Assembly: GCA_011389755.1 (NCBI GenBank)
Contig: JAABTR010000547.1
Location: forward strand, 1-5,439
Source of the DNA: Deltaproteobacteria bacterium
Lineage (GTDB): Bacteria; Myxococcota_A; Polyangia; JAAYKL01
Length of the DNA stretch: 5,439 bases
Direction of reading: 5' to 3'
Made by a program: the position numbers and the translations under genes. The notes under the pieces were generated by a model. That model did not search any database. It had not been told where the DNA came from and worked only from the letters and a program-made list of their open reading frames with translations. This document shows, in pieces, positions 5,375-5,439 of this stretch (position 1 is its first letter; every line of letters starts with the position of its first letter).

Positions 5375-5410
5375 CTAAACTTACTTCGTGAACAGGCCCA
5401 TAACTGAATT

Positions 5411-5431
5411 CCTGAACTGCGTCCCCATTGG
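5411..5431 (-). repeat. Inverted copy of the dispersed repeat, right boundary of the decayed element
   Basis: GAACTGCGTCCCC at 5414-5426 is the complement of GGGGACGCAGTTC, opposite in orientation to the copies at 5127 and 5157. Together they enclose the transposase remnant in a segment of about 270-300 bases, the size of a small non-autonomous element. The sequence between 5375 and 5410 shows no gene. Confidence 0.65.
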
Positions 5432-5439
5432 TCCGACAT

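Noticed and set aside
1..5439. CRISPR array, tRNA or rRNA gene
   Set aside because: No regularly spaced direct repeats, cloverleaf or rRNA core sequence was recognised by eye on either strand.

Overview
The window is GC-rich and codes mainly on the + strand. It looks like the accessory-rich chromosome of a delta-proteobacterium-like organism (Myxococcota, Bradymonadota or a Desulfobacterota relative). This rests on three things: the Cys-Gly-Cys-Gly variety of thrombospondin type 3 repeats, the MEDS-domain sensor beside an AHDFNN-type histidine kinase, and dispersed GGGACGTAGTTC repeats next to decayed transposase and antitoxin fragments. The assignment is an inference from gene content; there is no rRNA or other phylogenetic marker.

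Layout. 1-788: the 3' end of a secreted or surface protein with two 33-residue calcium-binding repeats and a C-terminal beta-sandwich-type domain. Its last codons and stop lie inside a palindromic repeat (771-836). 837-959: an AT-richer regulatory gap. 960-3692: a compact co-directional unit of three genes: a stand-alone MEDS sensory protein, an orphan NtrB-like histidine kinase whose start overlaps it by 16 bases, and after a 46-base gap a YfcC/DcuC-family membrane carrier of only 294 residues. The carrier keeps both family ends but appears to lack about 170-200 residues from its middle, in frame. 3693-4199: a 507-base patch with no intact gene, holding repeat copies, a 97-base segment with inverted ends, and the C-terminal 56 codons of a HigA-type antitoxin on the minus strand. 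4200-5126: a membrane-anchored or exported DUF4846-family protein with a Cys/His arrangement reminiscent of papain-like hydrolases. 5127-5439: another repeat patch with an apparent C-terminal fragment of an IS200/REP-associated (Y1) transposase on the minus strand, bounded by inverted copies of the same motif.

How the parts fit. The MEDS protein and kinase probably form one signalling pathway; no response regulator is visible, so the output is unknown. The carrier may be its target or be co-regulated with it. The repeats stand at or within 15 bases of the stop codons of three of the five main + strand genes. A 49-base repeat unit matches at 42 of 49 positions between two sites, and one of its ends coincides with the stop codon of the transposase remnant. 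The simplest reading is that these are terminal sequences of a REP/RAYT-like element that settles beside gene 3' ends and leaves solo ends and deletion remnants.
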